Assembly (NCBI GenBank): GCA_015501585.1
Contig: JADNRY010000065.1
Coordinates: 202,254-266,253 of the forward strand
DNA from: Rhodocollybia butyracea
Taxonomy: Eukaryota > Basidiomycota > Agaricomycetes > Agaricales > Omphalotaceae
Reading direction: 5' to 3'
DNA: 64,000 nt
Each line of letters begins with the position of its first letter. The stretch's first letter is position 1. A model generated the notes under the pieces. The model worked only from the letters and a program-made list of their open reading frames with translations. It had not been told where the DNA came from and searched no databases. Positions 44,290-56,062 of this stretch are shown piece by piece. The position numbers and the translations under genes are program-made.

Positions 44290-44489
44290 GGCGCAAAGTC
44301 GGACTCGGCGGCGACGGCTACTGTGTGATGGGCGTGTCAATTTGTCAGCTGCATCGCAACTCGCAACTTACTCTCGCTGGATGGAAAAATTATAACGGCC
44401 AATACTCACAAATATCCATCGTCTTTGACAGACTTTTATATACCTTTTCACGATTACGACGACTTTTGACACGATAAATTCAAGGAAAT
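44290..44489. promoter_or_regulatory. bidirectional promoter, XRCC2-like/coiled-coil gene
   Basis: A 200-bp interval separates the divergent start codons. It contains TA-rich patches such as ttttatatacc near 44435, a possible TATA-like element for the plus-strand gene about 55 bp upstream of its ATG. Confidence 0.5.
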
Positions 44490-46848
44490 ATGACTACAAC
44501 TGTCCCTAGAGCAAATCCTAAACGTCCTGCAACTCTATCACCAACTCCCTCTTCATCCATTGCCCGAGGCGCAACAGCTCGTTCAGCCGCAAGCCCACGT
44601 TCAGCTTCCTCTCTGAACTCTGCGGCTGCCCGAAAGCCCGCTTCCAGGTCGTCTTCCGTCTCGATACAAAATGGAGAGGCAATGGAGAATCTTGCTGCTG
44701 AAGCGAAAGAGGCAACGGAGAGAAAGGAACAGGTAAGATTTATTTCTTGAGCTCTGTGCAACCATATATTGACACGCGCACAGCTCATGGTGCAGTTACA
44801 AGATAAAGACCAAATAATCTCGAACCTGACCAAAGACACTGACAACCTTACGTCTGCCCTGCATGCCGCGGAAACCCGCTTGAATGAGCTTTACGCAGAA
44901 CAGGGTCGTTCGGAGCAGGAGCTTTCTCAAAGAATCGATATATCTGAGAAACTTCGAACCCAGGTGTGGGAACTGGAGAAGGAGAAGAGGGACCTTTTGC
45001 GAAGGTATAATGAGCAGGTTTGTTATGTTAACTTCATTTCCCAAACCATGATTACTGATTAGTTTACGTTAGACTTCTACCTTCGACGCAGAGCGCCAAG
45101 CTTTCTACGACAACGAGCAACACCTCAAGTCTCGTATACAATCGTTATCACAGGCCCGCAGAAAGCCTGAAATTCCCACTAGTACAGCTGACGCTGAATC
45201 AGAGGTGGAGTATGAGGAAGAAGAAACCAAAGTAGACCCCGACCCCGAGTCCGAATCTACGAAGCAGGACATGAACGACCCTGAACAAGAGCCAGCGGAG
45301 ATGACTGCTCTCAGATTGGAGCTGTCCACGTTATCTACGTCCTATTCATCCCTCCAGAGTACCCTTGTTCTCTTGCAGGGGCAATTGGTTGATCTCAACA
45401 GAGTCAACAAGCAGCTGCAGGAAGACAACGAGAGCTATATGATCTTGCTCCAGGAGAGGACGTTGAGCGGTCAGTTTGACCTCTTGAAGCAAGTCGGAGG
45501 AGGAGGCGACGATGACGATGACGAATCTGATCGGGGTGATGTTGGAAGTCTTCGCAGTACGGGACGTAGCACACTGGATAGAGTTGAAGAAGAGATACCA
45601 GAGACTAATGGCTCCTTAGCGGACGAGCTTGGTGGGAGCTTTCATGTATCTCAAGACGAACCCGATTCTCGTCTTGGACGACCACGGGTGGGTCGCACTC
45701 GCAGTTCCTCTGTGTCTCAATCGTCCGATGCGCCTCGAGGCGAATCACTCGCTGACCTACCCATCACTGGCCCTGGACTTGACCTCGCAGCAGAACTGGG
45801 TCGTGCTGAGAACAAGGATATACTCGAGGGTAATGTCGATGAAACCGTTCTAACTTCCAAGAACAAAAAATCGAGAAAGGACTCGAAGGGAGCTGGCTTT
45901 GTGGATTCTTCTAGTGACGTTCTGGCACTGCGCTCCGAAGTCAAGGCACTTAAAGACGCCAACAAAGCACTGTCGTTGTACGCCTCGAAAATCATCGACC
46001 GTATTATTGCTCAAGAGGGTTTCGAGCATGTTTTAGCAGTCGACTACGATAACGAGCCTGCCACTCCATCCACTGCGGCACCTAAAACCGCTAAGCCGCG
46101 TCCCCAATCAGTCATTGTTGGTCGTTCCATGTCAGTTTCTGGCAGCGAATCTCCTCGACCAAATGCCGGTTTCAATGTCCCAAAGCTAGGAACACCTAAT
46201 CCCTCCACCAAGGCCTCCCGTCGATCTTTATCGTTTGATTGGAAAGGTTTCTCCATCTTTAATAACGCTGAAAAGAAGCCAGAGCCCAACTTGCGTCCTC
46301 TCACTTTGAAGCCCGGTGCTAGTTCGGTCACCGGCGCACGAAAATTAGATACCACCGAGGACGAAAATGATCGACGCGAACGAGAGAGAATCAACGCCAC
46401 CATGAAACTCATGGGTATTGAAACACCCACTTCGCCTGCTCCAATGCAGAAGGCATTTTCCTCACCTGGTCCCGTGGCGCCTCCCCCCAGTGCTCCTGCG
46501 ACCAACAGGCGATTCTCCTTCTTTGGTACCAAAACGCCAGTGTCTGAACCAGCTTCATCCCCCCCTTCCACCCGGGCCCCTTCACTCAACGGCGGCTCGC
46601 TAGGGTTCGAGACTCAGGGCCTTACACATGAAGCACTTGAACATGCCGAGGCTGAAAACAGTTTGGCAGCTTTGGATGCTCATGAACGTTCTCTGAGCTC
46701 CGAGATTGCGAAAGGCTCAAGTGGCGGCTTTACGGAAATTAGACGAAGCAGCCGTCGTAGCAGACGAAGTGCTGGACAGAGCGGTGGCGGTAGCGACAGT
46801 GGGAGGAGCACTGTTTGGAGTGCGGGCATTGGCGAAGACGATGAATAG
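44490..46848 (+). CDS. Ser-rich coiled-coil protein of unknown function
   Basis: ATG at 44490; stop at 46848. A basic Ser/Pro/Ala-rich N-terminus (about 75 residues) is followed by a coiled-coil block made of three exons (LMVQLQDKDQIISNLTKDT, TRLNELYAEQGRSEQELSQ, LRTQVWELEKEKRDLLRRYN, FDAERQAFYDNEQHLKSRIQ). A very acidic linker (EVEYEEEETKVDPD), a second coiled coil with LELSTLSTSYSSLQSTLVLL and QLQEDNESYMILLQERTL, and a long Ser/Pro-rich region follow. The latter contains SRRSLSFDWKGFSIFNN and NRRFSFFGTKTPV, two short RRxSF-type boxes that look like kinase sites. It ends RSTVWSAGIGEDDE. I infer a scaffold or polarity protein but cannot name the family. Confidence 0.83.
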
Positions 46849-47109
46849 ACAGGTTTTATATTTTCATATCTCATATACCTCTGGATGGCATCACACAATA
46901 ATTTATCAGGAATCTTTCTGAATATGTCTCTCCGTTCAACTGTTACAGTAGGTCTGTACTCTTGTATACCCAAATAATGCCAGGATTGCTACCTAGTTAC
47001 TCCCAAAATGGAACACCAGTTCCCGCGATAAGCGACCATGGTTTTCTGAGTGAGGCATTGGGATCTACAGCCATAGTGGATTTCGAGCCTGTGTAGGAAG
47101 GAGACAGCG
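46849..47109. other. short convergent 3' interval
   Basis: This interval of 261 bp lies between the stops of the coiled-coil gene and SLX9. It contains both 3' ends and nothing else that I can support. Confidence 0.5.
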
Positions 47110-47898
47110 CTATGATAGGACGCGTTTTACTAGCGTATTCTGTGCATGGGTGCGGATGGTTTCAAATGGGTTGGAGGAAAACTGAGGATTAGACAAAATG
47201 TGTGGGTGACGCAGTCGCTCAATTTGCCTGCATTTATCAAAGAAATGAACATATGAGTTTGGATGAGCGACAGCAATACACACAGTGCTTTTTTCCGCTG
47301 AGCGTTTGAGAGAGTGGTGCCTTTCCCTTCACCGATTTTGCTTGATTTAGATTTCGACTGGGTTGTTGATTTTGCGGCATCCTCCTCTCCGTCGACCTGC
47401 ATTTGCTGCGATTTCGATCCTGCAGCAACGGATGGCTCATTGGCTGTGGTCAATGAGGCTTCGACGGTCGGTAGTGCATCACGTATATCTCCCAATCCTT
47501 GTCCTAGCTGCTCCTTTATCTTTCGTTTCAGACGGCGCTGATGGGATTTCGAGTATGGAGACTGCGTCAATTCAACTCTCCGCAAAAAAGCGTCACGCTT
47601 CAGCTGTTGCTTGTCCTTCTTTTTCAAGGTAGGGGCTATTTCCGGTCCCGTATCTGGAGTCAGGATTTCCTCATTATTGGTCTATAACATAGTCATATAT
47701 ACATGTTCATATCTCAAAGATTGCTCGAGTACTAACACCTGGGTCAGGTCCTGAATCTTCTATGGCAATGACATCTTCAGATTTGCGCTTGGGGAGCTTC
47801 ACTGAAGAATTATGCGAAGTGGATCTTTTGGTTCTTTCTTTGGGCTAAAATCAGCTATTGGTGGCATTCTTTTGGGGACCAAAAACAAGACTAACCAT
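47110..47898 (-). CDS. SLX9: ribosome biogenesis protein Slx9-like
   Basis: Start ATG at 47898; stop TAG at 47110. Exon 1 contributes only the ATG; a 51-nt intron (47845-47895, donor GTTAGT) follows at once. The spliced protein is PKERTKRSTSHNSSVKLPKR, an acidic linker, then LKKKDKQQLKRDAFLRRVEL, SKSHQRRLKRKIKEQLGQGL, LSNAQRKKALQIERLRHPHI and a C-terminus NPQFSSNPFETIRTHAQNTL. The K/R-rich helix and the C-terminal FxxNPFxxIRxHxxN pattern match the Slx9 family, nucleolar factors needed for 18S rRNA maturation and 40S export. About 195 residues, normal for the family. Its promoter side abuts a tRNA gene only 100 bp away. Confidence 0.88.
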
Positions 47899-47997
47899 AA
47901 TGTGGATAAAGGAAGACAAGGCCGAAAAGGTGCAATGGCGATCGGCCAAAACAATGAACGAACGGTACATGTACTATAATTAACGAATGTTAGTATC

Positions 47998-48096
47998 GCT
48001 TCCTTAGCTCAGTCGGTAGAGCGCCAGTCTCATAGTCTGAGAACTTTTCAGAGGTTTATAATCTGGAGGTCGCAAGTTCGAGCCTTGCAGGGAGCA
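47998..48096 (+). tRNA. tRNA-Met (CAT), elongator type, with 26-nt intron
   Basis: The acceptor stem GCTTCCT (47998-48004) pairs with AGGGAGC (48089-48095), with A as the discriminator at 48096. D arm TAGCTCAGTCGGTAGAGC, anticodon stem CCAGT/TCTGG around the loop CTCATAA, anticodon CAT at 48031-48033, intron about 48035-48060 right after A37, and T arm with GTTCGAGCC. The absence of the initiator-specific features and the CTCATAA loop indicate elongator methionine. A run of T follows within 25 nt (tttttttc near 48120), fitting RNA polymerase III termination. Confidence 0.93.
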
Positions 48097-48233
48097 TCAG
48101 AAGCTAGCTGGGTTTAGCTGTTTTTTTCTTATTATTTTACTTGTTTCGATAATAACCAGTCAACGACCAGGAACGTATGGGCTTCAGGGTAGGGTCACAG
48201 CGAGAACGAATACTCGAGACATTGATATTGCTA

Positions 48234-51200
48234 TTAACTTTGATACTCTGCGTACTCTTCAATGACGCTTCGAGGCTTTCTGAATATCCCTAACGACTTG
48301 TAGTCAATATCCATCCCGAAAGCTCGAGGTCCGCCAATCTCAAGCCCCCTTTCGCTCGACGTCCATTTATCTGATCCTTGAATACCAATAACAAACACCA
48401 GCAGTCCATAACGATACTCTGGTGTACCGATAGCCTCTCCCGTCAAAGCATCACAGACACAGATGAGGTCTGGTACAGAGGCAACGACTCGTTCATCATT
48501 TCCGGAATCGGACAATGCAATAGCAACGAGGTTTTCGTTCTTGAATGGGATTTTCAGTTTTCCAACAGATGAGGTGCTGTTGAGTCCGCCACCAGAAACA
48601 TCTGCTGCACTGATCAACACCTCCCCATAAGAATGCCCTTTAACCGTTTTCCTTTCTACGCCGATAATTTTGCCCTTAAATAAGACCTTCGCAGCATCCT
48701 TACCCCCGACTTCATCAATGATTGCCTCAGCAATATGGTCAATGTCGTTCCGAGCGCGACAGAGAACTACCGCACGTCCAATTCTCCATGAAAGGGATAT
48801 AGTATTTTCAATGATCCAGGTTTCATATCTTTTCCTGAGCAAGGACCTTTCGCACATCCGACGTGGCTGCCCATTTCAGACAAAGCGGCACGAAAAGCGC
48901 GTTCGATTTGATTTTCGCTCGTTGCGGCAAGCATTAGCTGTGGGAAGAGTTAGTTAGTTATCCAATTATACAAGATCACCGAAGTATCCAACCATATGGT
49001 TTCCGTTACCGTCAGATATGGAAGTAGGCAGGAACACGGTATGGTCTCCTCCCCAGACAACAGGTGTTATTTGCCATCCGACGGGGTATGCACGACCCAT
49101 CCAGTCTCCGTCAACAGTGGGGATATTCATGTTCGTTGATGCCCCAAGGATCAAGCCTAATAATGTATTTGAGTACATGGTGCTATCACGATGAGTGAAC
49201 AAAAATCACCTTGTATTCCGTTTCCACCGCCAATCTCAAAATCCATCACAGCAGCAGGTTTGACACCAAGGTATTTGTAGACAATATCCTGAGCTTCCAT
49301 CATCCTGTGAATTTCACCTTTGAGCGTCACTTCGAAAATGGGGCAAGCATCCAGCACCTACTCATTTCCAGGAGGTTTCTCCATACTAACTGTGGGGCTA
49401 CCCATAGCCCCGCCGCAAGCGATGTTATCTTCGTCGCCTACCCATCCAGGCTCAACTACTCTAACTATAGCCCCTCGTCTCATCATGTCTCGTAGACGGA
49501 CAAAATGTGGGTACGGTGTACCACCACCTCCTGTACCCAAAATATAACATCCGAGAGAAATCCACTCTAGATCTTTTTCGGAGAGATGCCATTCGTAGTG
49601 CGTTGAGCCAGTGATGGGCTTTCCAGGTGATGGTACGATGGTGGGGATATAAGATGCAATGTCGAAAGAAGTGTTCGGGCCAGCTGCCGATGGAGTAGTT
49701 GCTGATAATTTTCCGGGGACGGTCTTCTCCGAAAACTTGACAGCAAATTCTGATTCGGCATGCGATGCGGAAAGAGGAATTGTGTCCGATACACGAGAAA
49801 AGTCAAAGTCACCAATCGCTTTGACAATTACTCGAATTTTGCTTGCTACGTACTAAGTAATTCGTGGTTTAGAACCTTCAAATAGTCAGATGTAAAGAAA
49901 AAGGCCCACTGGAACAGGTATGGCGTCCATCTCAGCGACTTCCACCGTGTCGCGTACAGCCCCAGCGGTAACAGCCCGTTCGATTGCGATATCAGAAACC
50001 TCTTGCAAGATGGCCTGAGTGGTTTTTCCCTCGGTACTGAGAACTGTGTCGACTACACCCGATACACGAGCGATTGCTGTTTCGGGATTTGGTATCAAGC
50101 GCTGATCTGTGACTATCTATGGGGACTCACCAGCACCAATAGCGTTTGCGACACCAGCGTATTCTGGCATGATAACGCTACTCGCTCCTTTCAAAGAGAC
50201 TGTTCCATCCTCGTCGGGCGATATAATCATCGCACCTCCTCCAACCATTAGCACAGGTACATCTTCAATTGAGGTTTTCATGCAATCGATGATTTCCTCG
50301 AGCTTGAGTTTTACTGTGGCTTGGTATACTGAAAGTAACTTGACCAGGTTGCAACCTTTGCTGTCAGCAAGTTTAAGGAGGCCATCTTCAGCTAATTGCC
50401 TAGTTCCTATATCGGCACGTGAGTCTGGAGGTTGTGAAACAACAGCATAGTCGGTAGTGGTAGGCAGGTCCCCGCCGAATACTAGAGCATGTTGTGTAAT
50501 GAGATGACCTACAGAGTCAGGTCCTATGGTAAGCTGAGCGTTGTCGTTTGCGTCTGCAATGCGAACGATAGAACCGCCACCGAGACCAATGCTAAGGTGC
50601 GGTCGTATACTGTACACGACTAGAAGAATATGCAACATACCTCTTGACATCTGGACAGGAAAAGTTCAATCGAACTCCAGCTATTTCACTCACAGCTGCT
50701 GCTTGCCTCGGTAGCCCACTGGCAAGTAACATACCCACGTCTATACTGAGATCAAACACGACACTATCGTGTTTCCGAAAGATACTTACCAGTCGACGTG
50801 CCACCAATATCAATGACAAGCATGCTTTCCTTCTTGATATTTGATTTGCAAAGGAAAGCGGCACCGCACATGGAATTTGTGGCCCCGCTGTTGAAGGTCC
50901 TGATAGGTAGCCTCGCAGCATCTGTGGCCTGTAAAATTGTTCCGTCGTTTTGCGTCAAGAATACAGGACAGGTAAGTTTGAGACGGTAGATGGCTGATTG
51001 AAAGGAGGAAATTGTGTGACGCGCGAAGGATAATATGGCCGCGTTCAGAACCGCAGCGTTCTCCCGTTCAATAAAACCTAGATTGGCAACTGGACAGACC
51101 TGTTATGCGATGTCCTAGACAGAACCTCATCTTCCGTACCTTCTTTCGAAAGCACGACGTTCGCCTCAGGGTAATATTTTTCGATCCATTCCCCAACCCT

Positions 51201-51725
51201 TTCTTCCTGCCTTTCTCCGGCAATATCCGCAGGCGAAAATATCCCATTGACCACGATATTCTGTATCCCCATTGATTTAATCCTCGCGCATTCCTCTTTA
51301 ACCTGAGCTTCAATCGGCTCTCGAATCACTGCACCATCAATTTCAAGTCCCCCATCCAAAAACGCGGCGTATGCGCATATGTAGTCCCGTAAATCTTCGG
51401 GCCAGTCAATTCCAGGTGGAACCGACTGGGAAAAAGGACCACAGAGCCGAAGAACAGCGACCGGTGCCAGCCTTGATTGATCCTTTTCAATAACAGCATT
51501 GATAAAATGCGTCGTTCCAATCGTTATACTGGCTATTCTACTTGGATCTACATTCGCTTGCTGAAGGAGAACGTTGATGACTGTCTCGATACCTTGGCTT
51601 GTATTAGCTGTTGTGGGAGACTTGTGCCAGGCGATTATTGGGTGATTTTGGGAAGATGGATCGAGGATAACCGCGTCAGTGTTCGTACCCCCAACATCGA
51701 CGCCAATGCGGAGAATAGAAGCCAT
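48234..51725 (-). CDS. hydantoinase/oxoprolinase-DUF917 fusion protein
   Basis: Start ATG at 51725; stop TAA at 48234; about 1,000 residues. The N-terminal Hydant_A_N domain opens with RIGVDVGGTNTDAVILD (phosphate-1 loop of the ASKHA fold) and TIGTTHFINAV. Hydantoinase_A follows: VANLGFIERENAAVLNAAIL, TFNSGATNSMCGAAFL, LVIDIGGTST-DVGML, GLGGGSIVRI and VLMVGGGAMII. From about residue 620 a DUF917 module follows: LGCYILGTGGGGTPYPHF, AAVMDFEIGGGNG-IQ, IPTVDGDWMGRAYP and a C-terminal beta-rich domain. Hydantoinase_A proteins hydrolyse cyclic imides with ATP. The DUF917 activity is not known to me. This two-domain order recurs in fungi. A GTACGG..TCCAG intron near 51087-51136 removes in-frame stops. 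Divergent from ESS2 by 131 bp. Confidence 0.9.
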
Positions 51726-51856
51726 GGCTGTATCTGGGCTGTATCGATAAGGACTAATTGTGACCAAAGTCCAAAGATGAAAGTCACGGAAATCTCACAT
51801 GACTGAACATGACTTGATTACTCGAGCGCTTATTTTCAGCTGTGCCGCATTCCTCC
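51726..51856. promoter_or_regulatory. bidirectional promoter, hydantoinase-DUF917/ESS2
   Basis: A 131-bp interval lies between divergent start codons. No TATA box was evident. Confidence 0.5.
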
Positions 51857-53450
51857 ATGTCCGAATCCGACAAACCTACCCCAGAACGTTCTTTAAACCG
51901 CCAGCTAGTCTTGGATGAAGACGAATACACGGCTGCCATCTCACAAATTATTGCCCGTGACTTTTTCCCCAATCTGGTTCATTTAGATGCCACAAACGAA
52001 TATCTTGATGCCTTGAATTCTCGGGACCCTCATCTCATCGGTGCCAGTGTGCGGAAACTTGAACAAGTCAACAATACTCCACTTGTAGGCTCTAGCAGGC
52101 GATATCAGACTCCTTCCCAAACGCCGTATGGTTTCGGGCCGTCAGACACACCACTTGCTCCATCCCGCAGAGAGGGCGAGCCAGCTGCAAAGAAACCAAA
52201 GTATGACACGTCTTTATCTTTGGACACTTTCCAGGCCCGCTATACCTCGGAAGATAATTCGAGTTTCACGGAGATTCTCGATGAAGAGAACCGGCAGCGG
52301 AAGGAAAAGTGGGCTTGGGCTTGGGATGCGCAAAGGAGGGTAGATGAGAAGAAGCTTATCGCTGGTGTAGAACGGGAACGAATGATGATTGAGCCTCCGC
52401 CGGGCTCAACACCTGGAGTAAGGGAGAGGTTTGTCATTGCGGCTCCAACGCCAAAGGGGTTGATAACTGCTTCAGAAGAAGGAAACCAGCAGGAACAGGA
52501 GCAGAAGGAACAGGAGAAGACAGAACAAGCATTAGCTCTAATCAAGGGAAAGGAGAAGGAGAAGGAAGAGGAACAAGATGTCATGGCACCAAAAAAGGAC
52601 AAACGGACTGCTGGTGTCGATGGTTGGCATTTCAAAGCACGAAATTCACTCATGTTCCCTCCAGATGCCGATTCTTCTCCGTATCACCAGAAACCCAAAA
52701 AATCTCCTCCGATTCCTAGTAATGAAGCGAGAACCATAGCGTATGATAGTACACGACTAGCGGAGCAGGACTATTCATCAGACGTCAAGAGGCCGTTGAG
52801 CGAACCACCCAGTCCAACGAGGAGCAGAATCAACGCCGCGATTGCTGGCACACCTTGTAAGTCTTTCGGGGTTGTCGTTCTGTACTTACTAACAACACAT
52901 CATAGATCACCCAAGAGAAGGCTCTGTATCATCGCCGTCGTCATTTTCTCTTGTTCCTTCTGTCCCATCACCAACGCCCGAACAGCTTGGTCCAGCAGCT
53001 GTAAAGCAGCTAATGACTTGGGGAACTTTGAATGCAACACCTCGAGTCATATCTTCTGATGATCCCGATGCGCCCAGTCCCGGAACCCCGTTCCATATTC
53101 CTGCTCCTTCATCGCGCGAAGCTCTATCACATAGACTTTCCAACAAAGCTTCCAAGAGCTTGCGTGCAAAAGCAGAGATGTTCGGTCTCGGCGGCACTAC
53201 CCCTGGAATCAAGTCGTCATCTCGAACCAAGGGAAGTATGGCCCCGCCTTCATGGACGCCTGCTTCTCGACGTTCTTCTCATGCCGCGGGTAATCTTACA
53301 CCTGCTGCAAGACGATTGCTTGACAGGACAGTAGGAACGGGAGCGCAGAGAAGGGCAGAAGCTATGGAAAAGACGGCTGCTTGGAGTGCGAGCAAGGAAA
53401 GAGATATAAACAAAGTTAGATGGACACCAACTCCAGGGAGGAATCGGTAA
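51857..53450 (+). CDS. ESS2: splicing-associated nuclear protein Ess-2/DGCR14
   Basis: ATG at 51857 (MSESDKPTPERSLNRQLV); stop at 53450. Conserved stretches of the Es2 family: LDEDEYTAAISQIIARDFFP near the N-terminus, LDTFQARYTSEDNSSFTEIL, KEKWAWAWDAQRR, WHFKARNSLMFPPD and, across the single intron near 52859-52907, QLMTWGTLNATPRVI. Between them lie acidic/Glu-rich low-complexity runs (EKEKEEEQD). The protein is about 510 residues. Ess-2 associates with the spliceosome (Prp19/C complex in animals; Bis1 in fission yeast) and promotes accurate splicing. This is consistent with an intron-rich genome and with the FYV6-like gene next door, though neighbourhood alone does not prove co-function. Confidence 0.93.
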
Positions 53451-53518
53451 TAGTTGTATTATAACAGGCCCTTTCCACACTAGTAATACATACAAAAACG
53501 AAAGTATGTAGAAACTCC

Positions 53519-54446
53519 CTACGTCTCGGACTCGGAGACCCTGCGCTTTTTCAAAGTTGGTTCACCAGCTGTGTCAGGATCAGTATCCCAAGACCTTGCT
53601 GTCTTTCCGGCCGGCTTCGGCTCTGCAGATGTAGCAGCTGTAGATGATTTCCTTTTCTTGACCACGACACCTTTCAGTAATGGTTTCTTAAGGTCTTTCT
53701 TCGCTGTTATCGGCGGTTTGGCGTCCTTTTTGGGTGCTGGTTTCGTCGTGGATGTAGATGGTAAAGTCGGTGGTGCAGTGGTCATGCGACTAGCCACAGC
53801 CCTGCAGGGAATGAGCTAGATGCAGGTAGACTCGCAAAGCGAACATACTCTTTGAAACCCTTAACTTCCTCTCCATCCATTTCTCTTCTAGCTTTTTCTT
53901 CGGCTTCTTCCTTTTGTACTAGTGAGTCAGGACAGTTGGCATCAGAGATTGCCCTTACCTTTTCACGGATGGAATCAAGGAACATGATCTCATCTTCTTC
54001 CAGTGCTCTGAACTGATTGGCTGAGGAAAAGACTTGTCAGAGACTCTGCCGGTCCGAAACAAGTCTACTAATTACCGAGCTTAGTCTTTTCCTCCCATTC
54101 CTCTTGCTTAGCTACTCTATTCGCTGCGAGTTTCTAGAGTAAAACGGCGTCACACCAGAGGGAAAAGGGTCAATACACGTTGAAATGAGAGGCAGTCTAG
54201 GGAATTACTTCAGCCAGACTTCTTCCGTCGAATGCATCTGCCTGTGGTTGTTGTGGGGGCTCTTGACCGAGTCTAAAGAGATTAGTACACGGTGCACAGA
54301 TTACGGGTGAAAAGAATGAACCTGGCATAAGCAGCCTTCCACTGTTCGTCTCTACGAGCTTTTGCGATTTCGATTTCGTCTGAAGAAACAAAACGAGAGC
54401 CAACGACTCCCATTGAGAGAGACGGAATTGCAGAATCTTCTGCCAT
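53519..54446 (-). CDS. NIP30/FAM192A-domain protein (Fyv6-like)
   Basis: Start ATG at 54446; stop at 53519. The N-terminal domain is clear: SRFVSSDEIEIAKARRDEQW, RLGQEPPQQPQADAFDGRSL, KQEEWEEKTKLANQFRALEE and DEIMFLDSIREKVRAI. These match the NIP30 N-terminal domain (LF-E-EF motif, FRxLxEDExxFLD). A basic, Lys/Pro-rich, disordered tail follows and ends KKRRVSESET, which looks like a nuclear localisation signal. Yeast Fyv6 shares the domain and acts at the second step of splicing; animal PIP30/FAM192A binds the PA28-gamma proteasome activator. Four exons with short introns, about 210 residues. Confidence 0.88.
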
Positions 54447-54586
54447 GATGATGGTGGTAGTAAGCAAAATAAGAAAGTGCCGGCCGCTGTCGGATATCCC
54501 GTTCGGACTCGGACTCATTTCCATACCTTTATGCTATTGGCTCAACAGTAATTTCCGAATAACCCAAGTCCCCTTCACCACCTTGC
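54447..54586. promoter_or_regulatory. bidirectional promoter, Fyv6-like/SRF1-like
   Basis: A 140-bp interval lies between the start of the Fyv6-like gene (minus) and the proposed start of the membrane-protein gene (plus, 54587). Confidence 0.45.
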
Positions 54587-56062
54587 ATGACGACCTCTAG
54601 GCCTTCTGGAAGTTTTTCGCATTCGTCGAGCGTCAAGGTCAGCACTCCGAAGTTACCTACCATATCAACAGTTATCACTGTGCCTCGTCCGTACTCTATG
54701 TTTTTGCAAATCTTTATCTCTTCATAATCTCTCTCTCTTCGCAGCTTGGGCCAAAGACGAACCCCCGTCGCCACAAGAAGCACCTTCTTCAACTCCTCAA
54801 CTTCAGCCTCATCCAGCAGCCGCAGCAGATGTCGCTTCCTCTTCAAATTCAGATTTCAGTTCTACCGACAGAAACTCAAACAGTCTCAGTCGATGGTTCG
54901 CTTTTACTCTTCCTCGCCAAACAGCCAGAGCCCCACAGAGTCCAGACGAAGAATCTCCTCGAGGCTTAACCAGAAGACCATCCTTTTTCGCAGATAAACG
55001 AAGGTCGTGGGTTATAGGAACACCAACTATACCGACTGCGGCTTTTCCCAGACGCGCACACGAGAAATCCCCTGCTGATCCAGGGTCTGAGAAACGCAAG
55101 AACTGGAACATATCGATTGCCATGCCCACTCCGCCTCGTGCTCCGTTTACTAGAAATCAGGCCGATTCACCCGGCTGGGAGACACCTTGGACAGCTCGCG
55201 TTGGAGCACAGGGACCATATCACTCACGGTCTAGACGTGGTGGAGTTAGTTATGATGAGGACGTGGAGGAAAACTTGGAGGGTAATTCAGGCTCAACAGA
55301 GTCGCATGATGATCATTCCAAGTGGAAAACTAGAAGGAAGCGGCTGAGACTGTTCTTGTTGAACCATCCCTATGTCCCTCTGGTAGGTTTCAGTTCGTGA
55401 GCCTTGTACTCTTTTGATCGTGTCTCTCCAGCTATTTCGTTTAATCAACCTATCATTTACTACCGGAACTTTAGCCGTCGCCATACACATCCGACTTGTG
55501 GAACATAAATCTGGCCTCGTGGGTGTTGTCGGTAGCTCCCCGTATGTGTTCCTAGCATATAATCAATCCATTCTCAAGCGTTCATAGAACACTGGTCATA
55601 ATTTTCGCTCCCCTCACGTTGGTTCACGTCATCGGCGCAATCTACGTGAGCCGTTTTTCCTCTTCTAGACCTGTACTAAGCCGAACATAGCTCGAATACT
55701 TTGGTCGACCTCTCGGTCTCTGGCGCACATCTGCAAAACTCGCACATACTCTCTCCGAGGTTCTCTTCATCTGTGCCTGGTCCGCTGCCCTCTCCCTCAC
55801 TTTTGACAACTTTTTCACCTCCCTCATCCCCTGTGCCTCCCCGTCTGCTATCTCATGGTATGACCCTTTCCATCGCCCAAGCATCGGTGTTCCTTCAGTC
55901 GAAGGAAGCGTTGGAGATGTCCTCTGCGATAGCCAATTGGCATTGATATGCATGGTCTTTGCGAGCCTTGTGATGTATTGCACAAACTTGGTGATCAGCT
56001 TGTATCGAATAATCGAAAAGGTGAAATACCTTCCTGGAGCACCTCTTGGTCTGAGGAGTTGA
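54587..56062 (+). CDS. multi-pass membrane protein, possibly SRF1-like phospholipase D regulator
   Basis: The proposed ATG at 54587 (MTTSRPSGSFSHSSS) is spliced by an intron ending CGCAG near 54746 to a long exon that reads PWAKDEPPSPQEAPSS onward. This is a polar Ser/Pro/Arg-rich cytosolic region of about 200 residues, ending RKRLRLFLLNHPYVPL. After an intron come helices LFRLINLSFTTGTLAVAI, LVIIFAPLTLVHVIGAIY, an EYFGRPLGLWRTSAKLAHTL segment, VLFICAWSAALSLTFDNF and ALICMVFASLVMYCTNLVIS. The layout of a long N-tail followed by four or five helices with the HPYVPLLFR junction recalls fungal Srf1, a regulator of phospholipase D. I hold that name only loosely. The first-exon donor (GTCCGT near 54687) is inferred from frame. 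Confidence 0.72.

Noticed and set aside
51060..51140. Apparent frameshift and stop codons in the hydantoinase gene
   Set aside because: An intron GTACGG..TCCAG of about 50 nt joins VVLSKE to VANLGFIEREN in the right phase, so the gene is intact.
54529..54846. 105-codon minus-strand frame reading MKRKRHLLRLLDEAEVEELK
   Set aside because: It overlaps, antisense, the first exons of the plus-strand membrane-protein gene, whose spliced frame continues through conserved helices. The antisense frame has no splice partner or family match.
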